A stretch of DNA of 64,000 nucleotides from Pseudomonas sp. ATCC PTA-122608 (GTDB lineage: Bacteria; Pseudomonadota; Gammaproteobacteria; Pseudomonadales; Pseudomonadaceae): assembly GCF_001952855.1 (NCBI RefSeq), contig NZ_LPNO01000001.1:380101-444100 (forward strand), read 5' to 3'. Positions 52,354-62,588 of the stretch are shown here, one piece after another. Position numbers and translations under genes: made by a program. Each line of letters starts with the position of its first letter. Positions within the stretch are counted from its first letter, which is position 1. The notes beneath the pieces are model-generated. The model did not search any database. It was not told the origin of the DNA and saw only the letters and a program-made list of their open reading frames with translations.

Positions 52354-54408
52354 TCAGCTCAGGGTCGAAATGTCAGCAATGTTGACGAACAAACCACGCA
52401 GACGCGCCAGCATGGCGTAGCGGTTTTTCCGCACGCCCGCGTCTTCGGCATTGATCATCACCGCTTCAAAGAACGCATCCACCGGCTCACGCAAGGTGGC
52501 CAGGCGCGCCAGTGCTTCGGCGTAGTTGCGTTCGGCGATCAGCGGCTTCACTGCGTTTTCCGCCTTGGCGATGGCCGAGTTCAGCGAGAACTCCTTGGCA
52601 TCGGCAAACAGGCCCGGGTCGACTTCGGCATTGCCGAGGTTGTCGGCCTTGCTCAGCAGGTTCGATACACGCTTGTTCACAGCGGCCAGGGCACCGGCTT
52701 CCGGCAATTTGCGGAAGGCCTGAACGGCTTGTACACGTTGGTCGAAGTCCAGCGCCGAACCCGGTTGCAGGGCACGTACCGACAGGTACACCGAAACGTC
52801 AACGCCTTCGTCTTCGTAACGCGCACGCAGACGATCGAACACGAACTCCAGCACTTGCTCGGCCAGGCCCGCTTGCTTGACCTTGGCACCGAACTGGCCG
52901 ACAGCGAATACCACGGCCTGGGTCAGGTCGAGGTCGAGCTGCTTGTCGATCAGGATCCGCAGCACACCCAGGGCCGCACGGCGCAGGGCATACGGGTCTT
53001 TGCTGCCGGTAGGCAACATGCCGATACCGAAGATACCGACGAGGGTATCCAGCTTGTCAGCGATGGCTACGGCCGCACCGGTGAGGGTGGTTGGCAGCTC
53101 GGCGCCAGCACCGCGCGGCATGTACTGCTCGTTCAGCGCCAGGGCGACGTCTTCCGGCTCGCCATCATTGAGGGCGTAGTAGTAACCGGCAACACCTTGC
53201 ATTTCCGGGAACTCGCCGACCATCTCGGTGGCCAGGTCGCACTTGGACAGCAGGCCGGCACGCGCAGCCCAGGCAGCATCGCCACCAATGCGTGGCGCGA
53301 TGTAGGCCGCCAGCTTGGAGACGCGCACGGCCTTGTCGTAGACGCTGCCGAGTTTTTCCTGGAACACCACGTTTTGCAGGCGCAGGTTGAAGTCTTCGAG
53401 CTTCTGCTTTTTGTCTTGCTTGAAGAAGAACTCGGCGTCGGTCAGGCGCGGGCGAACGACTTTCTCGTTACCGGCGATGATCTGCTGCGGGTCCTTGCTT
53501 TCGATGTTGGCCACGGTGATGAACCGCGGCAGCAACTTGCCGTCCACGTCCAGCAGGCAGAAATACTTCTGGTTGTCCTGCATGGTGGTGATCAGCGCTT
53601 CCTGCGGCACGTCGAGGAAACGTTCTTCGAACGAGCACACCAGCGGCACTGGCCACTCAACCAAAGCGGTCACTTCCTCCAGCAGGCTTGGCGGCACAAT
53701 GGCGGTGCCTTCCTGCAGGCGGGCCAGCTCTTCGGTGCGCTTGCTGATCAGCTCGCGACGCTCATTGGCATCGGCCAGCACGTAGGCGGCACGCAGGTCA
53801 GTGGCGTAGTTGGCCGGCGAGGTGATGCGCACGGCTTCAGGATGGTGGAAGCGGTGACCACGGGAATCACGGCCGGCCTTTTGGGCGAGAATGGTGCAGT
53901 CGACGACGTCGTCACCCAGCAGCATCACCAGCCATTGGGTTGGACGCACGAACTCTTCCTTGCGGGCACCCCAGCGCATGCGCTTCGGGATAGGCAGGTC
54001 GTTCAGCGAGTCTTCAACGATGGTCGGCAACAGGCTGGCGGTCGGCTTACCGGTGATGACCTGGCTGAAACGCAGTTTCGGGCCACTCTGGTCGATCTCG
54101 CTCAGCTCGACGCCACACTTCTTGGCAAAACCAAGGGCGGCTTGAGTCGGGTTGCCTTCAGCATCGAAGGCGGCCTGGCGTGGCGGGCCGTCGAGGTTGA
54201 TGCTGCGGTCCGGCTGCTGGGTTTCCAGCGCGGTGAGCAACACCGCCAGGCGACGCGGCGCGGCGTAGACCTTCTTCGCGGCGAACTTCAGGCCAGCGGT
54301 TTGCAGGCCTTTTTCGATACCGGCCAGAAACGCATCGGCCAGCGTGTTGAGTGCCTTGGGTGGCAGCTCTTCGGTGCCCAGTTCAACCAGGAAATCTTGA
54401 GCACTCAT
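52354..54408 (-). CDS. glyS: glycyl-tRNA synthetase beta subunit
   Basis: 684 residues, normal length. It begins [19 protein letters not shown], the family opening, and ends in an anticodon-binding domain with [20 protein letters not shown]. It forms the alpha2beta2 enzyme with GlyQ. It overlaps glyQ by 4 nt. Confidence 0.98.
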   Translation of the reverse strand: MSAQDFLVELGTEELPPKALNTLADAFLAGIEKGLQTAGLKFAAKKVYAAPRRLAVLLTALETQQPDRSINLDGPPRQAAFDAEGNPTQAALGFAKKCGVELSEIDQSGPKLRFSQVITGKPTASLLPTIVEDSLNDLPIPKRMRWGARKEEFVRPTQWLVMLLGDDVVDCTILAQKAGRDSRGHRFHHPEAVRITSPANYATDLRAAYVLADANERRELISKRTEELARLQEGTAIVPPSLLEEVTALVEWPVPLVCSFEERFLDVPQEALITTMQDNQKYFCLLDVDGKLLPRFITVANIESKDPQQIIAGNEKVVRPRLTDAEFFFKQDKKQKLEDFNLRLQNVVFQEKLGSVYDKAVRVSKLAAYIAPRIGGDAAWAARAGLLSKCDLATEMVGEFPEMQGVAGYYYALNDGEPEDVALALNEQYMPRGAGAELPTTLTGAAVAIADKLDTLVGIFGIGMLPTGSKDPYALRRAALGVLRILIDKQLDLDLTQAVVFAVGQFGAKVKQAGLAEQVLEFVFDRLRARYEDEGVDVSVYLSVRALQPGSALDFDQRVQAVQAFRKLPEAGALAAVNKRVSNLLSKADNLGNAEVDPGLFADAKEFSLNSAIAKAENAVKPLIAERNYAEALARLATLREPVDAFFEAVMINAEDAGVRKNRYAMLARLRGLFVNIADISTLS

Positions 54409-55358
54409 TGTGCAGCCTCCAGCTTAGCCAACACTTCATCACGCAGGTCCGGGGTTGCCATCGGGAAGCCCAGCTTGGCGCGAGCCAGCAGGTAGGCTTG
54501 GGCGACGGAACGTGCCAGGGTGCGTACACGCAGGATGTATTGCTGGCGCGCGGTGACCGAGATGGCACGGCGAGCATCCAGCAGGTTGAAGGTGTGGGAT
54601 GCCTTCAGAACCATTTCATAGCTTGGCAACGGCAACGGCTGATCCAGTTCGATCAGGCGCTTGGCTTCGCTTTCATAGAAGTCGAACAGCTCGAACAGTT
54701 TTTCGACGTTGGCGTGTTCGAAGTTGTAGGTCGACTGCTCCACTTCGTTCTGGTGGAACACATCGCCATAGGTGACCTTGCCGAACGGGCCGTCAGCCCA
54801 CACCAGGTCGTAGACCGAATCCACGCCTTGCAGGTACATGGCCAGACGCTCGAGACCGTAGGTGATCTCGCCGGTCACCGGGTAGCACTCGATGCCACCG
54901 GCTTGCTGGAAGTAAGTGAATTGCGTCACTTCCATGCCGTTGAGCCAGACTTCCCAGCCCAGGCCCCAGGCGCCCAGGGTTGGCGATTCCCAGTTGTCTT
55001 CGACGAAACGGATGTCGTGGACCAGCGGGTCCAGGCCGACATGTTTCAGCGAGCCCAGGTACAGCTCCTGGAAGTTGTCCGGGTTCGGCTTCAGAACCAC
55101 CTGGAACTGGTAGTAGTGCTGCAGGCGGTTCGGGTTTTCGCCGTAGCGGCCGTCAGTCGGGCGACGACTGGGCTGCACATAAGCGGCGTTCCAGGTTTCC
55201 GGGCCGATGGCCCGCAGGAAGGTAGCGGTGTGGAAAGTGCCGGCGCCTACTTCCATATCGTAGGGCTGAAGTACCACACAACCTTGCTCGGCCCAGTATT
55301 GCTGGAGGGCGAGGATCAAGTCTTGGAAGGTACGCACGGCTGGCGTAGGCTGGCTCAC
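54405..55358 (-). CDS. glyQ: glycyl-tRNA synthetase alpha subunit
   Basis: 317 residues from a GTG at 55358 ([18 protein letters not shown]) with AGGTGA upstream; a longer reading would add three residues only. Contains class II core segments ([39 protein letters not shown]). Catalytic subunit for glycine activation. Divergent from tag across 81 nt. Confidence 0.97.
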   Translation of the reverse strand: MSQPTPAVRTFQDLILALQQYWAEQGCVVLQPYDMEVGAGTFHTATFLRAIGPETWNAAYVQPSRRPTDGRYGENPNRLQHYYQFQVVLKPNPDNFQELYLGSLKHVGLDPLVHDIRFVEDNWESPTLGAWGLGWEVWLNGMEVTQFTYFQQAGGIECYPVTGEITYGLERLAMYLQGVDSVYDLVWADGPFGKVTYGDVFHQNEVEQSTYNFEHANVEKLFELFDFYESEAKRLIELDQPLPLPSYEMVLKASHTFNLLDARRAISVTARQQYILRVRTLARSVAQAYLLARAKLGFPMATPDLRDEVLAKLEAAQ

Positions 55359-55439
55359 GAAATTCACCTGTTACTTGGGCTGCGATTTAAAGAGCGGGAG
55401 TATACCCGATTCGGCCGCGCCACCATCCCCTGGAGCCTT

Positions 55440-55997
55440 ATGCCACGCTGCTTTTGGTGTTCTGAAGATCCGCTGTACATGGCTTATCACGATCAGGAGT
55501 GGGGAACGCCGCTGCGCGATGCGCAGGGACTGTTCGAGTTGCTTTTGCTCGAAGGGTTCCAGGCGGGCCTTTCCTGGATCACCGTTTTACGCAAACGCGA
55601 GCACTATCGAAAGGTCTTGTTTGGTTTTGATGCACAGCGTTTGGCCCAACTAAGCGATGCCGAGATTGAAGCGCTGATGCTCGATCCGGGCATCGTGCGT
55701 AACCGCCTGAAACTCAATGCCACCCGGCGCAATGCCGCCGCCTGGCTGACGCTGGAGGATCCTGTGGGGTTGCTCTGGTCGTTTGTTGGCGGCGTGCCCA
55801 AGGTCAATCATTTCAAGGATCGCAGCCAGGTTCCGGCGATTACGCCTGAAGCGGAAGCCATGAGCAAAGCCCTGAAAAAAGCCGGCTTTACGTTTGTCGG
55901 ACCGACCATCTGCTACGCGTTCATGCAGGCCTCGGGCATGGTCATGGACCACACCCAGGACTGCGACCGTTACGCGGACCTGGCCAACGCCGGTTAG
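55440..55997 (+). CDS. tag: DNA-3-methyladenine glycosylase I
   Basis: 185 residues from the ATG at 55440 (TGGAG upstream). Zinc-binding Cys and His residues are present at the N-terminus (RCFWCSEDPLYMAYHDQEWG) and C-terminus (MVMDHTQDC). Excises 3-methyladenine from DNA in base excision repair. Followed 40 nt later by the lipid A acyltransferase. Confidence 0.96.
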   Translation: MPRCFWCSEDPLYMAYHDQEWGTPLRDAQGLFELLLLEGFQAGLSWITVLRKREHYRKVLFGFDAQRLAQLSDAEIEALMLDPGIVRNRLKLNATRRNAAAWLTLEDPVGLLWSFVGGVPKVNHFKDRSQVPAITPEAEAMSKALKKAGFTFVGPTICYAFMQASGMVMDHTQDCDRYADLANAG

Positions 55998-56037
55998 AAT
56001 GGCGGCTTTGCGCACCACACACGATCAGGAGTGACCT

Positions 56038-56925
56038 GTGGAAAAGTTTAAAGGCGCCTTGCTGGTAGGCGCTCTTCGGTTGTTTGCCCTGCTGCCTTGG
56101 CGCGCGGTGCAAGCGGTCGGTTCGGCGATTGGCTGGCTCATGTGGAAAACCCCCAACCGCTCCCGCGAGACGGTGCGGATCAACCTGTCCAAATGCTTCC
56201 CCGACATGGACTCGGCCGAGCGCGAGCGCCTGGTGGGCCAGAGCCTCAAGGACATCGGCAAGTCCCTGACCGAAAGCGCCTGCGCCTGGATCTGGCCGGC
56301 CCAGCGCTCCATTGACCTGGTGCGTGAAGTCGAAGGCCTGGAGGTGCTGCACGAAGCCCTGGCCTCGGGTAAAGGCGTGGTGGGCATCACCAGCCACTTG
56401 GGCAATTGGGAAGTGTTGAACCACTTCTATTGCAGCCAGTGCAAACCGATCATTTTCTACCGTCCGCCGAAGCTCAAGGCCGTGGATGACTTGCTGCGCA
56501 AACAGCGGGTGCAACTGGGCAACCGCGTGGCGGCGTCAACCAAGGAGGGCATCCTCAGTGTGATCAAGGAGGTGCGTAAAGGTGGCCAGGTGGGCATTCC
56601 TGCCGACCCGGAGCCGGCGGAATCCGCCGGGATCTTTGTGCCGTTCTTCGCCACCCAGGCGCTGACCAGCAAGTTCGTACCGAACATGTTGGCGGGGCAC
56701 AAGGCGGTCGGGGTGTTCCTGCATGCCCTGCGGCTGCCGGATGGATCGGGCTACAAAGTGATCCTGGAAGCGGCACCGGAAGACATGTACAGCACGGACA
56801 CTGCGACGTCGTGCGCGGCGATGAGCAAGGTGGTGGAGCGGTATGTGGCCGCTTATCCGAGCCAGTACATGTGGAGCATGAAGCGCTTCAAGAAACGCCC
56901 GCCGGGTGAGGCGCGGTGGTATTGA
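56038..56925 (+). CDS. lipid A biosynthesis acyltransferase (HtrB/LpxL family)
   Basis: 295 residues from a GTG at 56038. An N-terminal membrane segment is followed by the HX4E catalytic motif TSHLGNWE and a conserved IPADPEPAES block. Adds a secondary acyl chain to lipid A at the inner membrane. The position next to tag matches P. aeruginosa PA0011, which I recall as one of two HtrB-type hydroxylauroyl/lauroyl transferases; chain specificity cannot be read here. Confidence 0.92.
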   Translation: MEKFKGALLVGALRLFALLPWRAVQAVGSAIGWLMWKTPNRSRETVRINLSKCFPDMDSAERERLVGQSLKDIGKSLTESACAWIWPAQRSIDLVREVEGLEVLHEALASGKGVVGITSHLGNWEVLNHFYCSQCKPIIFYRPPKLKAVDDLLRKQRVQLGNRVAASTKEGILSVIKEVRKGGQVGIPADPEPAESAGIFVPFFATQALTSKFVPNMLAGHKAVGVFLHALRLPDGSGYKVILEAAPEDMYSTDTATSCAAMSKVVERYVAAYPSQYMWSMKRFKKRPPGEARWY

Positions 56926-56932
56926 CCCGCGT

Positions 56933-57036
56933 CCTGTAGGAGCGAGCTTGCTCGCGAAGGTCGTTAACGATTATGCGGTCTTTCTGATTTGACGCGGCGC
57001 TCTCGGGTTTTTCGCGAGCAAGCTCGCTCCTACAGG
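56933..57036. repeat. REPIN (inverted REP doublet)
   Basis: Arms 56933-56958 and 57011-57036 are perfect inverted repeats (core GTAGGAGCGAGCTTGCTCGCGA), the same family as 17537-17628 with two or three changes. The right arm overlaps the end of the TPR gene and supplies its TAG stop codon. Confidence 0.9.
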
Positions 57037-57341
57037 TGTTTATCGAGTTTCTTCAGGAACACCGTCATTTCTTTTTCGGCCTGCTTGTCGCCATGGGCCT
57101 GGGCCGCTGTAATCCCCTTCTCCCACGCCAACCGCGCCGCAGCACTATCACCCTGCCCCACTTGCGCCTTGCCCAACAGCTTCCACGCCGCCGAATACTT
57201 CGGATCGAACTCGACGCATTTCTGCAAATGCTCCGCCGCCTTCGCGTTGTCCTTCAGATCCAGATAACCCTTGCCCAACCCAAACCGCAGCAGTGAGTTA
57301 TCCACACCCTTGGCGAGCATTTTTTCCAGGGATTCGAGCAT
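57030..57341 (-). CDS. tetratricopeptide repeat protein
   Basis: 103 residues from the ATG at 57341, which has GGAG eight bases upstream; the in-frame GTG at 57350 lacks a ribosome site. Two to three TPR helices pairs (LLRFGLGKGYLDLKDNAKAA, AWKLLGKAQVGQGDSAAARLAWEKG). Likely a protein-interaction module; partner unknown. It is 18 nt downstream of trkA. The last Leu codon and stop lie in a REPIN arm. A perfect DnaA box is inside (57298). Confidence 0.88.
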   Translation of the reverse strand: MLESLEKMLAKGVDNSLLRFGLGKGYLDLKDNAKAAEHLQKCVEFDPKYSAAWKLLGKAQVGQGDSAAARLAWEKGITAAQAHGDKQAEKEMTVFLKKLDKHL

Positions 57342-57359
57342 GTCGGTCACTCCGATTGA

Positions 57360-58733
57360 TCAGAAAAAGCTCAGGCCCACGTGGAACAGTTTCTCCACAT
57401 CGCGGATATGTTTTTTATCCACAAGGAACAGAATCACATGGTCGCCGGTGGCGATCACCGTGTCGTCGTGGGCGATGATCACTTCTTCATCGCGAATGAT
57501 TGCGCCGATGGTAGTACCCGGTGGCAGGCCGATATCGCGGATCGCCTTGCCAATCACCTTGCTCGACTTCGAGTCGCCGTGGGCAATCGCCTCGATGGCT
57601 TCCGCCGCGCCTCGGCGCAACGAGTGCACGCTCACAATATCGCCGCGCCGCACGTGGGCCAGCAAGGTACCGATGGTTGCCAGTTGCGGGCTGATGGCGA
57701 TGTCGATATCGCCACCCTGGATCAGGTCGACATAGGCCGGGTTGTTGATGATGGTCATCACCTTCTTCGCCCCCAGCCGCTTGGCCAGCAACGACGACAT
57801 GATGTTGGCTTCATCATCGTTGGTCAGGGCCAGGAAGATGTCGGCGTCGGCAATATTTTCTTCGAGCAGCAGGTCACGGTCCGAGGCACTGCCTTGCAGG
57901 ACCACGGTGCTGTCGAGGGTGTCGGACAAATACCGGCAGCGTGCCGGATTCATCTCGATAATCTTCACCTGATAGCGGCTTTCGATGGCCTCGGCCAAGC
58001 GCTCGCCGATCTGCCCGCCGCCGGCGATGACGATGCGTTTGTAGGTTTCATCCAGCCGGCGCATTTCGCTCATCACCGCGCGAATATTCGCCTTGGCCGC
58101 GATGAAAAATACTTCGTCGTCGGCTTCGATTACCGTATCGCCCTGCGGCAGGATCGGCCGGTCGCGACGGAAGATTGCCGCCACTCGCGTCTCGACGTTG
58201 GGCATGTGCTCGCGCAGCTGGCGCAGTTGCTGGCCCACCAACGGCCCGCCGTAGTAGGCCTTTACCGCCACCAGTTGCGCCTTGCCTTCGGCAAAGTCGA
58301 TAACCTGCAAGGCGCCCGGGTGTTCGATCAGGCGCTTGATGTAGTGGGTCACCACCTGTTCCGGGCTGATCAGCACGTCCACCGGGATCGCGTCGTTGTC
58401 GAACAGTCCGGCGCGGGTCAGGTACGCGGCTTCACGCACCCGGGCGATTTTGGTCGGGGTGTGGAACAGGGTGTGGGCCACCTGGCAGGCGACCATGTTG
58501 GTCTCGTCACTGTTGGTGACTGCCACCAGCATGTCGGCATCGTCGGCACCGGCCTGGCGCAGCACCGTAGGAAACGAGGCACGGCCTTGTACGGTACGGA
58601 TATCCAGGCGGTCGCCCAAATCCCGCAGGCGCTCCGCGTCGGTGTCGACCACGGTGATGTCGTTGGCTTCGCTGGCCAAATGCTCGGCCAGCGTACCGCC
58701 GACCTGCCCTGCGCCGAGGATGATGATTTTCAT
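57360..58733 (-). CDS. trkA: Trk potassium uptake system regulator TrkA
   Basis: 457 residues with two NAD-binding Rossmann units ([38 protein letters not shown]), each followed by a TrkA-C domain. Cytosolic, gates TrkH/TrkG potassium channels by nucleotide binding. It follows rsmB by 22 nt. A perfect DnaA box (57415) and a degenerate parS-like sequence (57373) lie near its end. Confidence 0.97.
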   Translation of the reverse strand: MKIIILGAGQVGGTLAEHLASEANDITVVDTDAERLRDLGDRLDIRTVQGRASFPTVLRQAGADDADMLVAVTNSDETNMVACQVAHTLFHTPTKIARVREAAYLTRAGLFDNDAIPVDVLISPEQVVTHYIKRLIEHPGALQVIDFAEGKAQLVAVKAYYGGPLVGQQLRQLREHMPNVETRVAAIFRRDRPILPQGDTVIEADDEVFFIAAKANIRAVMSEMRRLDETYKRIVIAGGGQIGERLAEAIESRYQVKIIEMNPARCRYLSDTLDSTVVLQGSASDRDLLLEENIADADIFLALTNDDEANIMSSLLAKRLGAKKVMTIINNPAYVDLIQGGDIDIAISPQLATIGTLLAHVRRGDIVSVHSLRRGAAEAIEAIAHGDSKSSKVIGKAIRDIGLPPGTTIGAIIRDEEVIIAHDDTVIATGDHVILFLVDKKHIRDVEKLFHVGLSFF

Positions 58734-58755
58734 CCGGTCACTCCCTTAAAACCAT

Positions 58756-60066
58756 TCAGCCGCGAGCGGCGGCAATCTTGATCAGCTTGGCGTAATAGAA
58801 CCCGTCGTGGCCGCCTTCCTGGGCCAGCAACTGGCGGCCATGAGGCTGCTTGATCCCGGCCTGGATGTCGAGGTCCAGTTCCCGTGCGCCGCTGGTGCGG
58901 GCCAGGAAGGCTTCGATGACTTCGGTGTTTTCGGTGGGCAGCGTCGAGCAGGTGGCGTACAGCAGGATGCCGCCGACTTCGAGGGTCGGCCACAACGCGT
59001 CCAGCAATTCACCTTGCAGCACGGCCAGGGCGGTGATGTCGTCGGGTTGGCGGGTCAGCTTGATGTCCGGGTGGCGGCGGATCACGCCGGTGGCGGAACA
59101 CGGCGCGTCCAGCAGGATGCGCTGGAAGGGCTTGCCGTCCCACCAGGTGGCGGTGTCGCGGCCATCGGCGGCGATCAGTTCGGCGCTCAGGCCCAGGCGC
59201 GCGAGGTTTTCCCGCACGCGCACCAAGCGCTTGGCTTCCAGGTCGACGGCGACGACGCCGGCCAAGTCTGCTTGCACTTCCATGATGTGGCAGGTTTTGC
59301 CGCCGGGGGCGCAGCAGGCGTCCAGCACCCGTTGGCCAGGCGCCAGGTCCAGCAGATCAGCGGCCAGTTGTGCGGCTTCGTCCTGCACGCTGATCCAGCC
59401 TTCGGCGAACCCGGGCAGGTTACGGACATCGCCCGGCTCTGTAAGAACGATGCCGTCCTGGCTGTAGACACAGGCCGTAGCTGCTACGCCGGCTTCGCCA
59501 AGCAGCGCGAGATACGCATCGCGCGTGTGATGACGGCGATTGACCCGCAGGATCATCGGCGGGTGCGCGTTGTTGGCGGCGCAGATGGCTTCCCATTGCT
59601 CGGGCCAGAATGCCTTCAGGGATTTTTGCAGCCAGCGCGGGTGGGCGGTACGCACCACCGGGTCATGTTCGAGCTCGGCCAGCAGCGCTTCGCTTTCGCG
59701 TTGGGCACGGCGTAGCACGGCGTTGAGCAAGGCCTTGGCCCAGGGCTTTTTCAGTTTGTCGGCGCAACCGACGGTTTCGCCGATGGCGGCGTGGGCCGGC
59801 ACGCGGGTATAGAGCAGTTGATAGAGGCCCACCAGCAACAGTGCCTCGACATCGGCATCTGCGGCCTTGAACGGCTTTTGCAGCAGCTTGGCCGCCAGCG
59901 CCGACAACCGCGGCTGCCAGCGGGCGGTGCCGAAAGCCAGGTCCTGTGTGAAGCCGCGATCGCGGTCTTCGACTTTATCCAGCTGGGTCGGCAACGAACT
60001 GTTGAGGGAAGCCTTGCCGTTGAGTACGGTGGCCAGGGCTTTGGCGGCGGCCAGACGTGGGTTCAT
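58756..60066 (-). CDS. rsmB: 16S rRNA (cytosine967-C5)-methyltransferase
   Basis: 436 residues. An N-terminal NusB-like RNA-binding domain precedes the methyltransferase domain with the SAM motif [17 protein letters not shown] and two catalytic cysteines (DAPCSATGV and YATCST). It overlaps fmt by 4 nt. Part of def-fmt-rsmB-trkA, conserved in proteobacteria. Confidence 0.97.
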   Translation of the reverse strand: MNPRLAAAKALATVLNGKASLNSSLPTQLDKVEDRDRGFTQDLAFGTARWQPRLSALAAKLLQKPFKAADADVEALLLVGLYQLLYTRVPAHAAIGETVGCADKLKKPWAKALLNAVLRRAQRESEALLAELEHDPVVRTAHPRWLQKSLKAFWPEQWEAICAANNAHPPMILRVNRRHHTRDAYLALLGEAGVAATACVYSQDGIVLTEPGDVRNLPGFAEGWISVQDEAAQLAADLLDLAPGQRVLDACCAPGGKTCHIMEVQADLAGVVAVDLEAKRLVRVRENLARLGLSAELIAADGRDTATWWDGKPFQRILLDAPCSATGVIRRHPDIKLTRQPDDITALAVLQGELLDALWPTLEVGGILLYATCSTLPTENTEVIEAFLARTSGARELDLDIQAGIKQPHGRQLLAQEGGHDGFYYAKLIKIAAARG

Positions 60067-61022
60067 TGGGTGTCTACCACTTGGCCGAGGACGATGCCGA
60101 CGGCAAATTTCTCACGACGGCTGTTGAACAAATCGCTGAAGTTCAGCGCCTTGCCGCCGGGCAGTTGCAGACGGGTCAGGCACAGCGCCTGTTCACCGCA
60201 CGCTACTAACAGGCCGTCCTTGCTGGCGCCGATGATCTCGCCGGGGGCGCCCTCGCCTTCGGCCAGGGTGGCGGCCAGTACTTTCAAGGCCTCGCCATTG
60301 AGGGTGCTGTGGCAGATTGGCCACGGGTTGAAGGCGCGCACCAGGCGCTCCAGCTCAACGGCCGGGCGGCTCCACTCGATACGGGCTTCGTCCTTGTTCA
60401 ACTTGTGGGCGTAGGTGGCGAGGCTGTCGTCCTGCACTTCGCCTTGCAGAGTGCCGGCGGCGAGGCCGGCGATGGCCTGGACTACCGCCGGCGGGCCCAT
60501 TTCGGCGAGGCGATCGTGCAGGCTGCCGCCCGTGTCTTGACCTGTGATCGGGGTGGTGACTTTCAGCAGCATCGGGCCGGTGTCCAGGCCTGCTTCCATG
60601 CGCATTACGGTCACACCGCTTTCGGCATCACCGGCTTCAACGGCCCGTTGGATCGGCGCCGCGCCACGCCAGCGAGGCAGCAGCGAGGCGTGGCTGTTGA
60701 TGCAGCCCAGGCGCGGGATATCCAGCACGGCCTGAGGCAGGATCAAACCATAAGCCACCACCACCAGCAGGTCCGGCTTCAGCGCAGCCAGTTCGGCCTG
60801 GGCATCGGCGTTGCGCAGGGTTGGCGGCTGCAACACGACAATGTTGTTTTCCAGCGCCAACTGCTTGACCGGGCTGGGCATCAGCTTTTGCCCACGACCG
60901 GCCGGGCGATCGGGCTGGGTGTAAACCGCCACGATTTCATACGGGCTGGCGAGCAGGGCCTTGAGGTGTTCGGCGGCGAATTCGGGGGTGCCGGCAAAAA
61001 CGATGCGCAGTGGCTCGGTCAT
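60063..61022 (-). CDS. fmt: methionyl-tRNA formyltransferase
   Basis: 319 residues from the ATG at 61022 ([20 protein letters not shown]). The formyl-donor site motif [17 protein letters not shown] is intact. Formylates initiator Met-tRNA. Separated from def by 57 nt that hold a hairpin with a U-run. Confidence 0.97.
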   Translation of the reverse strand: MTEPLRIVFAGTPEFAAEHLKALLASPYEIVAVYTQPDRPAGRGQKLMPSPVKQLALENNIVVLQPPTLRNADAQAELAALKPDLLVVVAYGLILPQAVLDIPRLGCINSHASLLPRWRGAAPIQRAVEAGDAESGVTVMRMEAGLDTGPMLLKVTTPITGQDTGGSLHDRLAEMGPPAVVQAIAGLAAGTLQGEVQDDSLATYAHKLNKDEARIEWSRPAVELERLVRAFNPWPICHSTLNGEALKVLAATLAEGEGAPGEIIGASKDGLLVACGEQALCLTRLQLPGGKALNFSDLFNSRREKFAVGIVLGQVVDTQ

Positions 61023-61043
61023 GGGAAACGTCTCACAAAAGAA

Positions 61044-61072
61044 AAAGGCTTGCCGGAGCAAGCCTTTGAAAG
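61044..61072 (-). terminator. terminator or attenuator between def and fmt
   Basis: AAAGGCTTGC-N4-GCAAGCCTTT is a perfect 10-bp stem. On the minus strand it is followed by a TTTTTCTTTT tract, 13-20 nt beyond the def stop. It should stop much of the def transcript before fmt. Confidence 0.7.
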
Positions 61073-61079
61073 AAGGGAA

Positions 61080-61586
61080 TCAAGCTTGCTGGCGATGCTT
61101 CTTTTCCAGCTTCTTCTTGATCCGGTCGCGTTTAAGCGTGGACAGGTAATCGACAAACAGCTTGCCGTTGAGGTGGTCGCATTCGTGTTGGATGCACACC
61201 GCCAGCAGGCCTTCGGCAATCATCTCGAACGGCTTGCCGTCACGGTCCAGGGCCTTGATCTTGACGCGCTGGGGACGGTCGACGTTCTCGTAGAAGTCGG
61301 GCACCGACAGGCAGCCTTCCTGATACTGGCCCATCTCGTCGGTCAGGGTTTCGAACTCAGGGTTGATAAACACCAGGGGCTCGCTGCGGTCTTCGGAAAG
61401 GTCCATGACCACGACGCGCTGATGCACGTCGACCTGGGTCGCGGCGAGGCCGATACCCGGGGCTTCATACATTGTTTCAAACATGTCATCGACCAACTGA
61501 CGAACCTTGGCGTCCACTACGGCCACTGGCTTGGCAATGGTGCGCAGGCGTGAGTCCGGAAATTCGAGGATGTTCAAAATAGCCAT
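61080..61586 (-). CDS. def: peptide deformylase
   Basis: 168 residues from the ATG at 61586; the frame continues upstream without family similarity. All three metal/active-site motifs are present: [15 protein letters not shown] and QHECDHLNG. Removes the N-terminal formyl group from nascent proteins. Divergent from the LysM-family relative. Confidence 0.97.
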   Translation of the reverse strand: MAILNILEFPDSRLRTIAKPVAVVDAKVRQLVDDMFETMYEAPGIGLAATQVDVHQRVVVMDLSEDRSEPLVFINPEFETLTDEMGQYQEGCLSVPDFYENVDRPQRVKIKALDRDGKPFEMIAEGLLAVCIQHECDHLNGKLFVDYLSTLKRDRIKKKLEKKHRQQA

Positions 61587-61736
61587 AAGCGTAATTGCTG
61601 CACATGTGAGGTAAAGGCAAGTCGGCGCCGGGGATGGACCCCTGCTGTACCGGTGTAAGTGCCGTGGGAGAACGTCCGAGAGCCGCGAAGGCCAAGGCGT
61701 TTCACGCGAATGCACATAATAGAGGAGATTCACCCC

Positions 61737-62516
61737 ATGAGGAAATCGCTACTCGTCTTGCTGCTGTGGGCCCAGGCCGTTGTTGGCCAGGTTCCTGCGA
61801 GCTTTCCACATGCGGGTCAACCGCTGCCGCTTCATACGCAGCAAGCCATCCAGCGCTTTTTACTGCACAACCGCATTCTCGATACGCCCCAGGAACTGGA
61901 CCACGCTCCCTATATTGTTGCAGCAGATGCCGGCCGAGTATTGGGCGCCAATGGCGAACGTGTTTATGCGCGTGGGCCCCTGGACCCTGCCGTCCAAAGT
62001 TACGGGATTTTCCGCCGGGGCCAGGCTTATACCGACCCCGATAGCCAGGAATTGCTGGGCATCAACGCCGACGACATAGGCACCGCACGTTTTGTGACAG
62101 CGGGCGACGTCAGCACATTGGGTGTGCAGCGGGTGACCCAGGAGGTGCGTCCCGGGGACCGGTTGCTCGGCCAGCAAGCACCCACGGACCTGGCCAGCCT
62201 GGTGGTTCAGTGGCCTGCCCGCGCCATTGCCGGGCACATCATCGACATACCCCGGGGCGTGACGCAGATCGGTGTGCTGGATGCGGTGACGTTGAACAAG
62301 GGCCGCCGTGACGGGCTGATGGAAGGTCATTTGCTGGCGGTGGTGAAAGCCGGTGAAACCATTCGGGACAGAGTGACCGGCGCGCCGGTGAAGATGCCTG
62401 ACGAGCCAGCCGGAACGCTGGTGGTGTTTCGCACCTACGAAAAGCTCAGTTACGGCCTGGTGCTCAGCGCGTCCCGTTCCCTCGCGGTAATGGACCGTTT
62501 TGAGGTGCCTGATTGA
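61737..62516 (+). CDS. PA0020-type envelope protein lacking its LysM domain
   Basis: 259 residues from the ATG at 61737 (AGAGGAGAT upstream). A signal sequence ([14 protein letters not shown]) is followed at once by the C-terminal part of the family: [42 protein letters not shown]. Relatives at this locus, between def and dprA, are about 340 residues as I recall and carry a LysM peptidoglycan-binding domain (YTVVKGDTLWDIS-like) right after the signal; no such segment is present here, in this or other frames nearby. The protein may still be exported but would not bind the wall by LysM. Confidence 0.8.
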   Translation: MRKSLLVLLLWAQAVVGQVPASFPHAGQPLPLHTQQAIQRFLLHNRILDTPQELDHAPYIVAADAGRVLGANGERVYARGPLDPAVQSYGIFRRGQAYTDPDSQELLGINADDIGTARFVTAGDVSTLGVQRVTQEVRPGDRLLGQQAPTDLASLVVQWPARAIAGHIIDIPRGVTQIGVLDAVTLNKGRRDGLMEGHLLAVVKAGETIRDRVTGAPVKMPDEPAGTLVVFRTYEKLSYGLVLSASRSLAVMDRFEVPD

Positions 62517-62588
62517 AGGCAATAATTAGGTTGCTAAATAAGTTACCAACAGAGTTATCCACAGCTTGTTCCGATCAAGGACGATCAA

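Noticed and set aside
54351..55439. Long plus-strand frame running into tag
   Set aside because: The upstream part is antisense to glyQ; the real tag protein starts at 55440 with a ribosome site and the family N-terminus.
57373..57388. parS-like site at the end of trkA
   Set aside because: 13 of 16 positions, three changes in one half; probably chance codon use.
61587..61736. Frameshifted LysM domain upstream of the truncated family member
   Set aside because: Only 150 nt separate it from def and no frame there encodes a LysM-like motif; a deletion explains the data better than a frameshift.
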